The position numbers and the translations under genes were made by a program. From RPRB01 sp035501615 (GTDB lineage Bacteria > Myxococcota > Myxococcia > Myxococcales > Myxococcaceae): a stretch of DNA of 64,000 bases. Shown in pieces: positions 33,636-41,885 of this stretch; position 1 is the stretch's first letter, and the number at the start of each line of letters is the position of its first letter. Under the pieces are notes generated by a model. It worked only from the letters and a program-made list of their open reading frames with translations. It was not told the origin of the DNA and made no database searches. Location of the stretch: positions 1 through 64,000 of the forward strand of contig DATJVY010000117.1 of the NCBI GenBank assembly GCA_035501615.1, read 5' to 3'.

Positions 33636-34607
33636 TCAGGGCGGTGCCAGGACCAGCAGCCTGCCCTGGGCCGAATCGGCGGCATAGCCCACGCCCTTCG
33701 CGGTCACGACCACGACGCGAGCCCCCTTCGAGGACGGCACGCGTGCCGTTTCCCGGAGCTTCCCGTCGGGAAGGATGCTCGCCCGGACCAGCCGCTCCGC
33801 CTTTCCTGCGGCGGCGAGGACCTCCGGGCCAGGGCCCACGTCGATGTTGTCCACCCCCGCTCCCGTCTCGAGTCGGTCCAGCCGCGTGGGTGCGTCCTTG
33901 TCGATGGCGAAGGTCTGCACCGCATCGGTGCACGCGACGACGAGGAGCGGGCGGCCCGGGACGAGCGAGAGTCCCCGTGGTCCGTCGGCTCCGCACTGGG
34001 CGGCCCAGCTCCGCAGGACCCGCCGAGCCCTCACGTCCACGGCAAGGGTGCGGTCCTTGTCCTCGAGGTTGGTGTAGAAGTGGCCGTCCCCGTCCACCGC
34101 GTAGCCCTCGGGCGCACCGGGAAGCTCGATGCGGCCGGCGAGACGGAGCTCGCCGTTGGCGGTCGAGATCAGCGTGAGCGAGCTCGAGCGCGGCGTGGTC
34201 GCCCACACCTCCCGGGTGGCCTCGACGTAGGCCAGCCCGTCCGGCGATTCGGGCAAGGTGAGGCAGGGACCCCTCTCGAGCGTCGCCCGATCCACCGCGC
34301 ACACCGAGCCGTCGGCCCGATTGCCGACGTACGCGGCCACCGGTCCGAACGTCACCGAGCTGGGGCCGAGGAGATGCCCGTTCCGCTCCCGGGCGGCGAA
34401 CCCGCGGACGGCGTGCACCAGCCCGGTCGCGGCGTCGACCACGAAGACCATGCCCGTGTTTCCCCCGGGGGCCCAGACGCGGTCCTTGCCCGCGTCGTAG
34501 CCGAGGTAGTCCATGACCACGCGTCCGCCCGCCGGATCGAGCTTGACCTCGTGCAGAGGAGCGGCCGGAGCTGCGGAGAGCGACATCAGGAGGAGAAGGG
34601 TGGTCAT
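33636..34607 (-). CDS. Secreted beta-propeller (YncE/SMP-30-like) protein
   Basis: 323 residues from the ATG at 34607, with a Sec signal peptide of about 18 residues (MTTLLLLMSLSAAPAAP). The mature part is built of repeated ~40-residue units of the type VWAPGGNTGMVFVVDAATG, VGNRADGSVCAVDRAT and YVEATREVWATTP. These fit a six- or seven-bladed propeller of the YncE/SMP-30 kind. No catalytic metal site can be assigned. The protein is probably periplasmic or surface-associated. It is divergent from the outer-membrane protein at 34750. Confidence 0.8.
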   Translation of the reverse strand: MTTLLLLMSLSAAPAAPLHEVKLDPAGGRVVMDYLGYDAGKDRVWAPGGNTGMVFVVDAATGLVHAVRGFAARERNGHLLGPSSVTFGPVAAYVGNRADGSVCAVDRATLERGPCLTLPESPDGLAYVEATREVWATTPRSSSLTLISTANGELRLAGRIELPGAPEGYAVDGDGHFYTNLEDKDRTLAVDVRARRVLRSWAAQCGADGPRGLSLVPGRPLLVVACTDAVQTFAIDKDAPTRLDRLETGAGVDNIDVGPGPEVLAAAGKAERLVRASILPDGKLRETARVPSSKGARVVVVTAKGVGYAADSAQGRLLVLAPP

Positions 34608-34749
34608 CGAGGGGCACTCCTTGCAGCGGCGAGGCGGCGGCGTCCGCCAGCGGACGAGCAGAGCGCCGTGGCCGCGGCGCTCCGCCCCGGTGGGGATATC
34701 TCGCTCACGGGAGGCGGCGGTAGGGTCTAGCATTCCCAGCGAGCGCTCC

Positions 34750-35514
34750 GTGACGGGAACCGACCTCTGTCGCCGGCGCCGCGTCGCCGTTGCGGCCCGG
34801 TGGGCCACCACCCTGATGATCCTGGCAGGGGGCGGCGCGCGGGCGTACCGGCCCTTCGACCAGACAGATTCCGATGTCGCCGAGCTGCACGTCATCGAGC
34901 TCGAGATCGGCCTCACCCAGCTCCAGTGGTCCCAGGGACGGACCGAGCTGGTCCCGACCTTCATCTTCAACCTGGGGGTGATGCCCCGCTGGGAGCTGGT
35001 CGTCGACACCGCGGGAAGTGCGCTCCTCGCCGGGCCACGTGAGCAGGGCGAGGTCGCCCAGCTCGAGGTGGGAGTGTCCTTGAAGGGCGTCCTGCGCGAG
35101 GGAAGCCTGCAGGGCGGAGAGGGCCTCAGCGTCGCCATCGAGCCCGAGCTCCTGCTCCCGGCCACGGCGGGCCCGTCGGGATTCGGGTTCGAGGCCGGGG
35201 TCATCCTCTCCCAGCGCTGGCCGGCGCTGACCGTGCACCTGAACCTCGTGCCTCTCTGGTCCCGGGAACATCGCCCCGGGGGACAGGTCGGGTTCATCAT
35301 CGAGGGGCCGGCGACCTGGACGGTTCGCCCCGTGGCGGAGACATACGTCGAGGTCGAGCGCGGCGAGCAGGCCCCGACGTACTCGGGGCTGGTCGGCGTC
35401 ATCTGGCACGCGTCGGCGCTGGTCGCCCCGGACGTCGCGGTCCGAGCGGCGAGCACGTCGGGGACGGGGCTGATCGAGGTGCGGGTGGGCTTGACCTGGG
35501 ACCTTCCGCTCTGA
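34750..35514 (+). CDS. Outer-membrane beta-barrel protein (MetA-pathway/transporter-like)
   Basis: 254 residues from a GTG at 34750. A basic N-terminus (CRRRRVAVAARWATTLMILAGGGARA) acts as signal peptide. The mature part alternates hydrophobic and polar residues in strand-like stretches. It has the shape of the putative outer-membrane transporter family that includes phenol MetA-pathway proteins: TELVPTFIFNLGVMPRWELVVD, GLSVAIEPELLLPATAG, GFEAGVILSQRWPALTVHLNLV and a C-terminal EVRVGLTWDLPL. The aromatic/Leu C-terminus suits BAM recognition. A downstream internal ATG is possible but would shorten the signal peptide. Confidence 0.65.
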   Translation: MTGTDLCRRRRVAVAARWATTLMILAGGGARAYRPFDQTDSDVAELHVIELEIGLTQLQWSQGRTELVPTFIFNLGVMPRWELVVDTAGSALLAGPREQGEVAQLEVGVSLKGVLREGSLQGGEGLSVAIEPELLLPATAGPSGFGFEAGVILSQRWPALTVHLNLVPLWSREHRPGGQVGFIIEGPATWTVRPVAETYVEVERGEQAPTYSGLVGVIWHASALVAPDVAVRAASTSGTGLIEVRVGLTWDLPL

Positions 35515-35539
35515 GAGTGGAAAGGCGCCGAGCGCCTTC

Positions 35540-35695
35540 ATGCCCCGAGCCGTGGCCAGAGACTCCGACCTGAAGCGCGCGCGAGAGGCGTAGGCACGGC
35601 GGGCGTGGGAGGACGCCTACCAGCTCCTCACCGCGCTGGACCGCGCCTCGCCGCTCGCTCCGGAGGACCTCCGCCTCCTCTCCTGGGCCGCGAGC
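35540..35695 (+). pseudogene. Interrupted native 5' end of the LuxR/TPR regulator (in-frame TAG)
   Basis: An ATG at 35540 opens 17 codons (MPRAVARDSDLKRAREA), then a TAG at 35591-35593. The same frame continues without another stop into the LuxR gene, and the intervening translation ARRAWEDAYQLLTALDRASP looks like the normal start of the TPR domain in this regulator family. It also keeps ordinary high-GC codon use. One substitution (for example TAC to TAG) would explain it. A hairpin (AAGGCGC/GCGCCTT, 35522-35538) lies directly before this ATG. Either the gene is a recent pseudogene, translation restarts at 35696, or the base is a sequencing error. Confidence 0.6.
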
Positions 35696-37189
35696 ATGAC
35701 GGGGCGGGACGGCGAGCTGCTGTCGCTCCTCGAGCGCATCCACCACCTGCTCCTCGACCAGGATCGGCCGATCGATGCCGCCCGGGTGGCGTTCTGGCTG
35801 GGGTACCGGCTCGGTGCCCTGGGGAAGCCCGGCGAGGCGAGCGGGTGGCTCAGCCGGGCGGAGCGGCTGCTCGCCCGCTCCGGCCGGCCGTGCGTCGAGG
35901 AGGGCTACCTCAAGCTGCCCGCCGCGCAGCGCCACCTGGCGCAGAACGCCTGCGACGAGGCATTCGCCGCCGGGGCAGAGGCGGCGACCATCGCCGAGCG
36001 CTTCGCCGAGCCGGACCTCTTCGCGCTCGCCCGGAGCCTCCAGGGCCGCGCCCGCCTGCGGCAGGGGCGCATCCGCGAAGGGCTGGCGCTTCTCGACGAG
36101 GCGATGGTGACGGTGAAGACCGAGGGGCTGCAGCCGGTGGTCCCGGCGCTGGTGTACTGCACCCTCATCGACGGCTGCAGCCAGGTGTATGCGCTCGACC
36201 GGTGCCGGGAGTGGACGGCAACGCTGGCTCGCTGGGTCGACGCCCAGCCCCAGCTCGTCGCCTTCACCGGCATCTGCCAGGTGCACCGGGTGGAGGTGCT
36301 GGAGCTGAACGGGGAGTGGGACGCAGCGGCCGAGGAGGCGCGGTGGGCCTGCGAGCGACTCGCCGCCGGGGGAGATCCCGTGGCCGCACCGGCGGCGTTC
36401 TACCAGCGTGGAGAGATGTACCGGCTGCGCGGCGAGCTGGACCAGGCCGAGCAGGCCTACCGTGCGGCGCACGAGCGCGGGCGCGAGCCTCAGCCCGGCC
36501 TGTCGCTGCTCCGGCTCGCGCAGGGCAGGGCGGATGGGGCCCTGGCGGCGATTCACCGGGCGCTCGCGGCGGTCGCCGAGCCCCTGCAGCGGGCGCGGCT
36601 CCTTCCGGCGACGGTGGAGATCGCCCTCGCCGCGGGCGACGTCGAGGCTGCGGCCGAGGCCAGCACCGAGCTGGAGCGGATCGCCGCGCGGTTCGAGTCC
36701 GAGGTGCTGGTGGCCATGGCCGCGCATGCCCGCGGGGTGGTGCTCCTCGCGCGGGGGGACGCCGCGCGGGCGGTGGACTCGCTTCGCTCGGCGTTCTCGG
36801 TGTGGCAGCGCCTCTCCGCGCCCTACCTCGCGGCGCGGATCCGGGTGGCGATCGCACATGCCTGCCGCGCGCTCGGAGACGAGGATGGAGCCGCGCTCGA
36901 GCTGGCTGCCGCGAGAAAGGTCTTCGAGGAGCTCGGGGCCAGGCCCGACATCGCGCGCCTTCCCCCGGAGTCGGCCGCGGCATCCGGGCAGCGCCGGGAT
37001 GGGCTGACCGCGCGCGAGCTCGAGGTCCTGGGGCTCGTCGCCTCCGGGAAGACGAACAAGGTCATCGCCCGGGAGCTATTCCTCAGCGAGAAGACCGTCG
37101 ACCGGCACGTCAGCAACATCTTCCTGAAGCTCGGGGTCTCGTCCCGGGCGGCTGCCACGGCCTACGCCTTCACCCACAGGCTGGTGTGA
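35696..37189 (+). CDS. LuxR-family transcriptional regulator with TPR-like sensor region
   Basis: 497 residues from the first ATG after the in-frame TAG. Residues 1-430 are a helical repeat region with TPR-type pairs (ALGKPGEASGWLSRAERLL, GELDQAEQAYRAAHERGRE). The last ~65 residues are a LuxR/GerE helix-turn-helix: LTARELEVLGLVASGKTNKV and LSEKTVDRHVSNIFLKLGVSS. It lacks an ATPase domain, so it is not a full MalT. About 50 residues that belong to the first helical pair are upstream of the TAG (see 35540-35695). The flavin monooxygenase gene follows 116 bases later in the same direction and is a likely target. Confidence 0.85.
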   Translation: MTGRDGELLSLLERIHHLLLDQDRPIDAARVAFWLGYRLGALGKPGEASGWLSRAERLLARSGRPCVEEGYLKLPAAQRHLAQNACDEAFAAGAEAATIAERFAEPDLFALARSLQGRARLRQGRIREGLALLDEAMVTVKTEGLQPVVPALVYCTLIDGCSQVYALDRCREWTATLARWVDAQPQLVAFTGICQVHRVEVLELNGEWDAAAEEARWACERLAAGGDPVAAPAAFYQRGEMYRLRGELDQAEQAYRAAHERGREPQPGLSLLRLAQGRADGALAAIHRALAAVAEPLQRARLLPATVEIALAAGDVEAAAEASTELERIAARFESEVLVAMAAHARGVVLLARGDAARAVDSLRSAFSVWQRLSAPYLAARIRVAIAHACRALGDEDGAALELAAARKVFEELGARPDIARLPPESAAASGQRRDGLTARELEVLGLVASGKTNKVIARELFLSEKTVDRHVSNIFLKLGVSSRAAATAYAFTHRLV

Positions 37190-37193
37190 GGGC

Positions 37194-37215
37194 GGATGGG
37201 GGAAATCCCCCATCC
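37194..37215. repeat. Nine-base-pair inverted repeat before the flavin monooxygenase gene
   Basis: GGATGGGGG (37194-37202) and CCCCCATCC (37207-37215) pair perfectly around AAAT. A smaller GGGG/CCCC hairpin sits about 20 bases further on (37233-37245). The repeat begins a few bases after the LuxR stop and about 90 bases before the monooxygenase start. It could be a terminator, or an operator for the LuxR protein. There is no T tract. Confidence 0.5.
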
Positions 37216-37305
37216 CGTCCGCTCCGCAGAATGGGGTGTTTCCCCGACGCGGCCACCCCCGGCTGCCGCGTACATCCCACCGTTGATTCGAACCGGAGGA
37301 TGTCG

Positions 37306-38499
37306 ATGCGGAACGACGAGTCGGTGGTGGTGGACGAGGGGCAGGCGCTCGAGGCGCTCGAGTCGCGCGCGAAGAGCGGCTCGCGGGCGGAGACCGAGGA
37401 GGTCGACGTCCTGGTCATCGGTGCCGGACAGGCCGGTCTCTCGGTGGGCTACCACCTCGGCCGGTCTGGAGTCGGGAGGTTCCGCATCCTCGACGGCAAT
37501 GCCCGGGTGGGTGACTCCTGGCGCCAGCGCTGGGACTCGCTGCGCCTCTTCTCGCCCGCGAAGTACGACGGGCTGGACGGGATGCCCTTCCCGGCGCCGC
37601 CGCGCGACTGCCCCACGAAGGACGAGATGGCCGACTACCTCGAGGCGTACGCCCGGCGCTTCCAGCTGCCGGTGCTCAACGGGGTGCGGGTCGACGGTCT
37701 GTCACGGGAAGGAGAGCGCTACCTCGCCACCGCGGGTGCGAGGCGGTTCCTCGCCCGCGAGGTGGTGATCGCCATGGCGGACTACCAGAAGCCGAGGATC
37801 CCTTCCTTCGCCAGGGAGCTGGATGCGTCGATCGTCCAGATCCACTCGAGCGCCTACCGGCGCCCCGATCAGCTCCGGCCGGGGGCGGTGCTGCTCGTCG
37901 GCGCGGGCAACTCGGGCGCCGAGATCGCCATGGAGCTCCGCGAGGGCGGTCATCCGGTGGTGATGGCCGGACCCCACGTGGGCGCCGTGCCGGGATGGTT
38001 CCAGACCCCCGCCGGACAGGCGCTGTTCGCGCCGATCCTCTTCCGGGGCATCTTCCATCGCTTGCTCACCGAGTCCACGCCGCCCGGCCGCAAGGCGAAG
38101 GCCCAGGGGCACCGGGCGACGCCGCTCATCCGCACCCTGCCGAAGCACCTCCGCGCGGCGGGTGTGGAGCGGGTCGGGCGGGTTCGCGGCGTCCAGGACG
38201 GGCGTCCGCTGCTCGAGGACGGGCGGGTGCTCGACGTGCAGAACGTCGTGTGGAGCACCGGGTTCCATCCCGGGTTCTCGTGGGTGCTCCTCCCGGTGTT
38301 CGACGCGCAGGGGCACCCGCGCCAGAAGCGTGGAGTGGTCGCGGAATCGCCGGGCCTCTACTTCGTCGGGCTCACCTTCCTGTACGCGATGTCGTCGTCG
38401 ATGATCCACGGCGTCGGCCGGGACGCGCGGTACGTCGCGGAGCGGATCGCCGAGAGGCTCGCCGCCCAGCCGTTGCCCGGGCTGGCGTCCGCCGCCTGA
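37306..38499 (+). CDS. Flavin-containing monooxygenase-like FAD/NAD(P)-binding oxidoreductase
   Basis: 397 residues. The ATG at 37306 has a GGAGG site seven bases upstream. An ATG at 37300 is too close to it. A charged N-terminal extension of about 32 residues comes first. Then come the FAD motif VIGAGQAGLSVGYHL (about 40-54), LRLFSPAKYDGLDGMPFP, the NADPH motif LVGAGNSGAEIAMEL (about 200-214), and a C-terminal STGFHPGFSWV segment. The layout fits class B monooxygenases of the YUC/CzcO type, with the usual second GxGxxG. The substrate is not clear. It lies behind a LuxR regulator, which may control it. Confidence 0.85.
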   Translation: MRNDESVVVDEGQALEALESRAKSGSRAETEEVDVLVIGAGQAGLSVGYHLGRSGVGRFRILDGNARVGDSWRQRWDSLRLFSPAKYDGLDGMPFPAPPRDCPTKDEMADYLEAYARRFQLPVLNGVRVDGLSREGERYLATAGARRFLAREVVIAMADYQKPRIPSFARELDASIVQIHSSAYRRPDQLRPGAVLLVGAGNSGAEIAMELREGGHPVVMAGPHVGAVPGWFQTPAGQALFAPILFRGIFHRLLTESTPPGRKAKAQGHRATPLIRTLPKHLRAAGVERVGRVRGVQDGRPLLEDGRVLDVQNVVWSTGFHPGFSWVLLPVFDAQGHPRQKRGVVAESPGLYFVGLTFLYAMSSSMIHGVGRDARYVAERIAERLAAQPLPGLASAA

Positions 38500-38505
38500 G
38501 ACGCC

Positions 38506-39018
38506 CTACGACTTGGCGAGCCGGATCTTCTGCTCGCTCTTGTCGCGGCAGAAGGTGTCGAAGAACGTGTCGCCGGCGTCGTAGTTCAGCGTCCAGGGCG
38601 GGTACATCGCGCACCGCGGGTCGAGGCAGTGGTGCAGCTCCCAGGCGTGCCCCAGCTGGTGCATCGCGTGCCGGGCGATCTGCTTCAGTCCCGCCTCCGG
38701 GTCCTTCACCGCCGCGCTCGACACCAGGGCCCGCGGCCCGTTCTGGTTGGCGAACCCCGAGCAGGGGACGTCGCCCGAGAGCAGCGTCCTGGGCTTCAGC
38801 TTCCGCGCGGTGAGGTAGAGGATCTTGTCGTCGGCGTAGGCCCGCGGGGAGGGCAACGCTTTCAGAAGGGCCTCGGCATCGAAGGGCTCGGACAAGCCCG
38901 CGGGCACGGGCATCTCTCCGGCGTGCTCGCACCCGACGCCGAACGCCGTGTAGAGCACCTTGCAGAGGCGGTCGACGACCTTGAGGTCGTAGGGGTCGAG
39001 CGTCACCAGGCGGATCAC
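38506..39018 (-). CDS. Archaemetzincin-like protein with altered catalytic site
   Basis: 170 residues, the size of archaemetzincins. The family motif HExxHxxGxxHC-x4-C-x-M is recognisable as HQLGHAWELHHCLDPRCAM (about 121-139), with two changes. The catalytic Glu is Gln, and the Gly before the third His is Glu. The three zinc His and the first two Cys are kept. The final CxxC is reduced to one Cys (FCRDK). Family knowledge: the Glu activates water, so peptidase activity is doubtful, though zinc binding may remain. It is convergent with the monooxygenase gene (six bases apart). Confidence 0.75.
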   Translation of the reverse strand: MIRLVTLDPYDLKVVDRLCKVLYTAFGVGCEHAGEMPVPAGLSEPFDAEALLKALPSPRAYADDKILYLTARKLKPRTLLSGDVPCSGFANQNGPRALVSSAAVKDPEAGLKQIARHAMHQLGHAWELHHCLDPRCAMYPPWTLNYDAGDTFFDTFCRDKSEQKIRLAKS

Positions 39019-39039
39019 GGGTGTGGTCTCTCCTCGGGA

Positions 39040-39912
39040 CTACTTCTTCTTCGCCGTCTTCGCCGTCTTCGCCGTCTTCTTCGCCGGCTTCGCTGCCTTC
39101 TTCTCCGCCCGGGCCGGCTTCTTCTCGGGCCTGGCGGGCTTCTTCGCTGCCTTCTTCTCCGGCGCCTTCTTCTCGGCCTTCTTCTCTGCTGCGGGCTTCT
39201 TCTCCGGCTTCCCCCTGGCGGGCGCCTTTCCCTTCGGCGCGGGCTCGGCCGCCTCCTCCGCCTCTGGCTCCTCGGGTTCCGCCTCCTGCTCGGCGCCGAG
39301 GTCGATGTCGCCGCCGAGGCCGAGCAGGTCGTCCCCCAGCTCCATCCCCTCCTCCTCGCCGGTGGTCGTCCGGAACTCCTCCGCCGTGCGCTTCGGGCGC
39401 TCGCGGCCGGGCGGGAAGAGCACCACGTCCACCGCGTCCTCGGCGTCCACCTCGGCAAGGTCCAGGCTCGCCGCCAGCTCCGCCACGAGGAGGTGACGGG
39501 CGTTGTCGTACAGCTCCCGCTCCTTGGTGGGAAGCGGGCGAAGCTCGGAGAGGACCTGGAGCCCCTTCACCACCTCGGCCAGCCCCATCAGGCCACCCTG
39601 GCTCATCCGCTCGACGTTCGTGCGTGCGCGCTGCTTCCAGTCCAGGTTCGCCTTGTCGCTGTCGGAGCGGAGGAAGGTGAAGACCCTGTCCACCTCGGGA
39701 CGGCCGGCCACCTTGCGCAACCCGATGCTACGGACCTTGGCCTCGGGGACCATCACCACCGCGCCGTCCTCCTCGCGCTTCATGGTGACGAAGGTGAGCG
39801 TCTGCCCGGCGACCTCCTTCGACTCCACGCTGGTCACGCGGCAGACGCCCTGGTTCGGATAGACGACGCGGTCCCCGACGGCGAGCGTCAGGGGCGGAGG
39901 TGTCTCGGCCAT
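39040..39912 (-). CDS. CarD-family regulator with histone-H1-like C-terminal tail
   Basis: 290 residues. Residues 1-~165 are a CarD/CdnL domain: the RNA-polymerase-binding part (LAVGDRVVYPNQGVCRVTSVE, MVPEAKVRSIGLRKV) and the helical DNA-binding part (WKQRARTNVERMSQGGLMGLAEVVKGL). An acidic linker (about 180-235) follows. The last ~65 residues are a Lys/Ala/Pro-rich tail of repeated KKxAEKKA and KPARPEKKP units, very like eukaryotic histone H1. In Myxococcus, CarD pairs a similar N-terminal domain with an HMGA-type tail, and CdnL has no tail. Here the tail is H1-like instead. The protein probably acts at promoters and compacts or binds DNA. Confidence 0.88.
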   Translation of the reverse strand: MAETPPPLTLAVGDRVVYPNQGVCRVTSVESKEVAGQTLTFVTMKREEDGAVVMVPEAKVRSIGLRKVAGRPEVDRVFTFLRSDSDKANLDWKQRARTNVERMSQGGLMGLAEVVKGLQVLSELRPLPTKERELYDNARHLLVAELAASLDLAEVDAEDAVDVVLFPPGRERPKRTAEEFRTTTGEEEGMELGDDLLGLGGDIDLGAEQEAEPEEPEAEEAAEPAPKGKAPARGKPEKKPAAEKKAEKKAPEKKAAKKPARPEKKPARAEKKAAKPAKKTAKTAKTAKKK

Positions 39913-39942
39913 GTCGAGGGCGAGGGCCTACACCATCCGGCG

Positions 39943-40329
39943 TCAGCGCGCGAGGGCGTCGGCGCTGGCGATCCGTTCCGCGACGAGCGCGAGCAGCTCC
40001 CGCGGGTCGAACGGCTTGTCCATGCACCAGCGGGCGTTCTCGCGGAGGAACTGCGCGGCGACGCCGTCGAAGACGCCGCCGGTGAGGAACACCATCCGAG
40101 ACGCGAGCTCGGGCCGGATCTCCGTCAGCCGCGCGTGGAGCTCCATGCCGGTCATGTGGGGCATCATGATGTCGCAGAGCACCGCGTCGAACGCCCGGGC
40201 CCGAAGCAGGGCCAGGGCGCTCTGCCCGCAGTGCGCCACCTCGACCTCGTGCGCGCGGGCGAGCAGCCGCCGGGCGGCGCTCGCCACCAGGGGTTCGTCG
40301 TCGATCACCAGCACCCGCGTGGTGCGCAT
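39943..40329 (-). CDS. Single-domain response regulator
   Basis: 128 residues, a receiver domain only. The acidic pair D10/D11, the phospho-acceptor D53 in CDIMMPHMTGMEL, the Thr in VFLTGG, and Lys in MDKPFDPREL are all in the normal places, so it should be phosphorylatable. No output domain is present. It may act through protein contacts or in a phosphorelay. No histidine kinase is adjacent. The neighbours are CarD and a Ser/Thr kinase, both on the same strand. Confidence 0.92.
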   Translation of the reverse strand: MRTTRVLVIDDEPLVASAARRLLARAHEVEVAHCGQSALALLRARAFDAVLCDIMMPHMTGMELHARLTEIRPELASRMVFLTGGVFDGVAAQFLRENARWCMDKPFDPRELLALVAERIASADALAR

Positions 40330-40406
40330 GGCCGAGGTTCAATGCGAACCCGGGGCCAGCCCCGAAGGTGGCGTCCCGTCCGGCGCTTCGCGCGCCGCTG
40401 CCCCGG

Positions 40407-41819
40407 TCAGCGCCCGTGGGGTGAGTCCAGGCCGACCTGCGGAACCGCGGGCAGCTCGGCCCGGAGGTGGACGGTGGTACCCGAACGTCCGCTGATCTCC
40501 CCGGTCCACTCGGGGCGCCCGGGAAGGCGGACCCTCAGCTGGTGCGGCTGATCGGCGCCGAGGTGGGTGATGCGCAGCGGCGTGGTCCCGGCCACCGGGC
40601 TCCCGTCCACCTCCACGCTGGCGCCGCTGGGCTCGGAGAGCAGCTCGAGCTCGAAGGTCGGAACGCGCCCGAGGACGGCGGCGAGCACCGTCCCCAGCAG
40701 CAGCGCGGCGCCGACCAGGGCCAGCAGCTTCCACGGGCGGGTAGGCGCCGGGGGAGCCTCGGTCGGCACCGCGGCGGTGGTCACCGAGGGCACGGCCTCC
40801 GGGGGCGCCTCGGGACGGGTCCCCTTCCGCCATTCGGGAACCGCCTCCAGCAAGGCCCGGGGGAGCTTCACTTCCTGGCCCTCGGCGAACAGCTCGGGCT
40901 CGAAGAGGAAGGACATGAAGTCACCCACCGTGGGCGGCCGCACGCCGAGGGCGTGCAGGGCGTCGGCCAGCGCGTGCTCCAGGTCCTGGGCGGACGCGAA
41001 GCGCTCGCCCGGGGCGTAGGCCATGGCCCGGAGCACGGTCGCCTCGAGTTCCGGTGACAGGCGCGGATTGAGTCCCCGCGGCGGGGGGAACTCGCCCCGC
41101 ACGATGCTCTGCATCGCCGGCACCATCTTTCCGAGGTGCGGCAGCCGTCCGCAGAGCATCTGGTAGAGGACCACGCCGGTCGCGTAGAGGTCGGTCCGGT
41201 AGTCCACCGGCTCGCCGCGGGCCTGTTCGGGAGAGAAGTAGGGGAACTTGCCCTTCACCCCGGTGGCCTGCATGGCCGCGCCGGTGGCGTTGCGCGCCCG
41301 AGCGATGCCGAAGTCGACGATCTTCACCTCGCCGCCGTAGCCGAGGAGCACGTTCTGCGGCGAGACGTCGCGGTGCACGATGTGCCGCGAGCGACCGCTG
41401 TCGTCCACCCGGCTGTGCGCGTAGTGGAGGCCGCGGCACATGCCCATCGCGATCTGGAGGGCGATCGCCTCGGGCAGGAACGGGAACTGCAGCGCGTGCG
41501 CCCGCCGGAGCACGCGGCTCAGCGGCTGGCCGTGGACGTACTCCATGGCGAGGAAGTACTCGCCGTCGATCTCTCCGAAGTCGAAGACCTGGGCGATGTT
41601 CCCGTGGCTGAGCGAGACCGCGATCCGCGCCTCGTTCACGAACATCGAGACGAAGGCCTCGCTGTCGGCGAAGGCGGGGAGGATCTTCTTGATCACCACC
41701 GGCTTGCTCACGCCGGCCAGGGCCTGGAAGCGCGCACGGTAGAGCTCGGCCATCCCGCCCACCGCGAGACGCTCGAGCAGCTGATACTTGCCGAAGTCGA
41801 CCGGGACCGGAGAGGGCAC
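40407..41819 (-). CDS. Membrane Ser/Thr protein kinase with C-terminal PEGA domain
   Basis: 470 residues, GTG start. The Hanks-type kinase domain covers about 8-285: LAVGGMAELYRAR glycine loop, Lys in VIKKIL, catalytic HRDVSPQNVLL, DFGIARARN, and FPYFSPEQARG. A Pro-rich linker leads to one transmembrane segment (LLALVGAALLLGTVLAAVLG, about 365-385). The outside part is a single PEGA domain (SEPSGASVEVDGSPVAGTTPLRI). This layout is common in myxobacteria. Signals bound outside could control the kinase. The substrates are unknown. Confidence 0.93.
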   Translation of the reverse strand: MPSPVPVDFGKYQLLERLAVGGMAELYRARFQALAGVSKPVVIKKILPAFADSEAFVSMFVNEARIAVSLSHGNIAQVFDFGEIDGEYFLAMEYVHGQPLSRVLRRAHALQFPFLPEAIALQIAMGMCRGLHYAHSRVDDSGRSRHIVHRDVSPQNVLLGYGGEVKIVDFGIARARNATGAAMQATGVKGKFPYFSPEQARGEPVDYRTDLYATGVVLYQMLCGRLPHLGKMVPAMQSIVRGEFPPPRGLNPRLSPELEATVLRAMAYAPGERFASAQDLEHALADALHALGVRPPTVGDFMSFLFEPELFAEGQEVKLPRALLEAVPEWRKGTRPEAPPEAVPSVTTAAVPTEAPPAPTRPWKLLALVGAALLLGTVLAAVLGRVPTFELELLSEPSGASVEVDGSPVAGTTPLRITHLGADQPHQLRVRLPGRPEWTGEISGRSGTTVHLRAELPAVPQVGLDSPHGR

Positions 41820-41885
41820 GCCTGGAGGCGAAGGCTAGCACCCGGTCGGCGCGTTCCGGTCGTGTGACGGAGGCATGGATCGGGC

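Noticed and set aside
35591..35593. Amber recoding (pyrrolysine or suppressor) at the LuxR TAG
   Set aside because: No pyl genes or recoding signals are visible, and the stop lies in a normal repressor-type protein. A mutation or base error is simpler.
39040..39260. A repeat array (CRISPR-like) in the CTTCTTCTCCGG-type sequence
   Set aside because: The units are imperfect, in frame with the Lys/Ala-rich tail of the CarD gene, and have no unique spacers.
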